Shown piece by piece: positions 4,786 through 5,760 of a stretch of 5,760 nt of DNA (positions are counted from its first letter, which is position 1; every line of letters starts with the position of its first letter). A program made the translations under genes and the position numbers. The notes under the pieces were generated by a model. That model was not told the DNA's origin. It was given only the letters and a program-made list of their open reading frames with translations, and searched no databases. Source of the DNA: Gemmatimonadota bacterium (GTDB taxonomy: Bacteria > Gemmatimonadota > Gemmatimonadetes > Gemmatimonadales > GWC2-71-9); assembly GCA_003220855.1 (NCBI GenBank), contig QHTP01000155.1, positions 1 to 5,760 of the forward strand. Direction: 5' to 3'.

Positions 4786-5760
4786 GGCGGTTTGGGGCGG
4801 GCTTTGGTGGTGTCGCGGGTGACGGGCTTGGGCACCGGCACGACCAGTACGCCCTGCCCGTCGGCGGCCACGCCGCTCAAGTTCGTGGCGCCGCGCACGC
4901 GCACCAGATACTTGCCGCCGGGCGCGAGCGGCTGGGCCGTCTGGACGACGAAGCGGTCGTAGGGAACGGGGCGTTGGGCGAGGAGCTTGCGGACCCGGGC
5001 CGTGTCGACTTTGGGTGCGGCAGTGTCTGGACGCGCCGCCCGACCGACGCCCCCCGGAGCACCGGGCGCCCGCTGGGCTGCTGCGGAGGGGGGCGTCGGT
5101 CGGGCGCGCGACGTGTCCCGGCGCGCCGTGGTGTCCTTGCGTGCCGTCGTGTCGCGCAGCCGCTTGAGCGAGTCTTCCACCGCTCGGGCGCGTGCCTGAA
5201 TCGAGTCGAACTTCGCGGGCGTGTAGAGCGTCCGCACCGCGACCGGGGTCGAATCGGGCAACGTGAGTATCCGCACCAGGGCGGTGTCCAGCGCGCGGCG
5301 CGGGTCGAGCGGAGCGGAAAACGCCACCCGAAAGTCGAGCGAATCGATCGGCTCGACCGCGCGCACCCGTGGGCCGACGGTGTCGTGCACGAACGCCCAC
5401 AGCAGCGCGCTCGTGGTCGAGTCGACGGTCACGGTGACGGTGTCGAACGCCTCGCGGCGGTCCAGGCGACGGTTGTTGTTCTCGTCCTGGATGGCCCACA
5501 CACGGTAGCGCCCCGACGGTACGGCGGCGAGCCGGAAGTTGCCGGCCGAGTCGGTGAGCGTGATGTAGGCGACCGTGTCCGGGAGGAGCGCCGCGCGGAT
5601 CACCGCCTGCGGCAGGGTGCGCTGGTCCGCCCACAGCAGCACGGTGCCCACGAGCGTCGCGGCCGGTACGGCCGGGCCGGTCGTGAACACGATCGTCGTG
5701 CCGGTCTTGGTGCTGTTGCGCCGCAGGTCGGCGATCCCGGGGAGCAGCTGCAGGTGGTAC
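4782..5760 (-). CDS. Secreted Ig-like domain protein, N-terminus outside the window
   Basis: The frame is open to the right edge, so only the last 325 residues are seen and any signal peptide is missing. The visible part opens with the end of a bacterial Ig-like (SbsA/Big_5-type) domain, LLPGIADLRRNST then VFTTGPA. A carboxypeptidase-regulatory-like beta domain follows (about 33-125) with DSAGNFRLAAVPSGRYRVWA and an acidic DENNNRRLD loop (92-100) that resembles a calcium-binding loop. A second Ig-like domain starts at DTVGPRVRAVEP (126-137). It is interrupted by a charged helix (about 181-203, possible coiled coil), KDTTARRDT-type repeats and a Pro/Ala/Gly/Arg linker (about 205-250), then resumes at YDRFVVQTAQPLAPGGKYLVRV. 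Such proteins are common envelope proteins of unknown role in Gemmatimonadota and Bacteroidota. The stop overlaps the selA ATG by 4 bp. The linker DNA holds a perfect 19-bp inverted repeat. There is no enzymatic motif, so no function is assigned. Confidence 0.8.
   Translation of the reverse strand, partial: YHLQLLPGIADLRRNSTKTGTTIVFTTGPAVPAATLVGTVLLWADQRTLPQAVIRAALLPDTVAYITLTDSAGNFRLAAVPSGRYRVWAIQDENNNRRLDRREAFDTVTVTVDSTTSALLWAFVHDTVGPRVRAVEPIDSLDFRVAFSAPLDPRRALDTALVRILTLPDSTPVAVRTLYTPAKFDSIQARARAVEDSLKRLRDTTARKDTTARRDTSRARPTPPSAAAQRAPGAPGGVGRAARPDTAAPKVDTARVRKLLAQRPVPYDRFVVQTAQPLAPGGKYLVRVRGATNLSGVAADGQGVLVVPVPKPVTRDTTKARPKPP
5037..5106. repeat. Perfect 19-bp inverted repeat with 32-bp loop inside the Ig-like gene
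   Basis: The arms are 5037-5055 and 5088-5106, exact reverse complements, each with a 6-base C or G run at the loop side. The loop contains a 10-bp palindrome (5063-5072). The repeat encodes the linker from about ARPTPP to GGVGR, so it does not break the frame. Confidence 0.85.

Noticed and set aside
4786..5634. Long N-terminal extension of selA in the same frame
   Set aside because: SelA homology begins at MTDPRRRLPAV (4785). The upstream stretch is compositionally odd and overlaps the better-supported Ig-like frame.

Overview
The window is very GC-rich and densely coding. All seven recognisable genes lie on the minus strand and read from the right edge (5760) towards position 1. The gene mix is secreted or envelope proteins (Ig-like, PPC-type and M42-type peptidase proteins, several with short leaders ending in AAQ, TAQ or AQG) interleaved with housekeeping enzymes (SelA, GmhB, PurN). 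With the high GC this suggests a Gemmatimonadota-like, Gram-negative-type bacterium, possibly a metagenome-assembled genome. That assignment is inference from protein style, not a marker gene. GmhB implies heptose-containing lipopolysaccharide if the full pathway is present.

Layout in transcription order: (1) 5760-4782, the C-terminal part of a secreted Ig-like domain protein whose start lies outside the window; (2) 4785-3424, selA, L-seryl-tRNA(Sec) selenium transferase; (3) 3431-2868, gmhB-type heptose bisphosphate phosphatase; (4) 2846-2421, a small secreted PPC-like domain protein; (5) 2424-1774, purN, GAR formyltransferase; (6) 1733-888, a secreted M42-peptidase-like protein that has lost the metal and catalytic residues; (7) 891-1, a secreted M42 aminopeptidase with those residues intact, cut by the window edge before its C-terminus. 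Junctions are -4 (ATGA), -8, +21, -4 (GTGA), +40 and -4 (ATGA) bp, so this looks like one operon with translational coupling. No promoter or factor-independent terminator was seen, and no intergenic gap exceeds 40 bp.

The most unusual part is the purN / M42-like junction (about 1689-1776). Three copies of an 8-bp unit (TAGACGGT on the coding strand) begin at the purN stop codon. Three inverted copies lie inside the signal-peptide codons of the next gene. In mRNA the arrays can pair into a stem of about 22 bp whose 31-nt loop holds the Shine-Dalgarno sequence and the start codon. The same signal-peptide DNA recurs at the start of the following M42 gene (38 of 45 bases identical), although the mature proteins have diverged strongly. 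The two M42-type genes form a pseudoenzyme/enzyme pair.

Other structures are two long poly-G coding tracts (G10 in gmhB, G9 in purN), a perfect 19-bp inverted repeat inside the Ig-like gene, a hairpin filling the gmhB/PPC junction, and a G-quadruplex-type motif in selA. I found no tRNA, rRNA, CRISPR array, transposase or other mobile-element gene.
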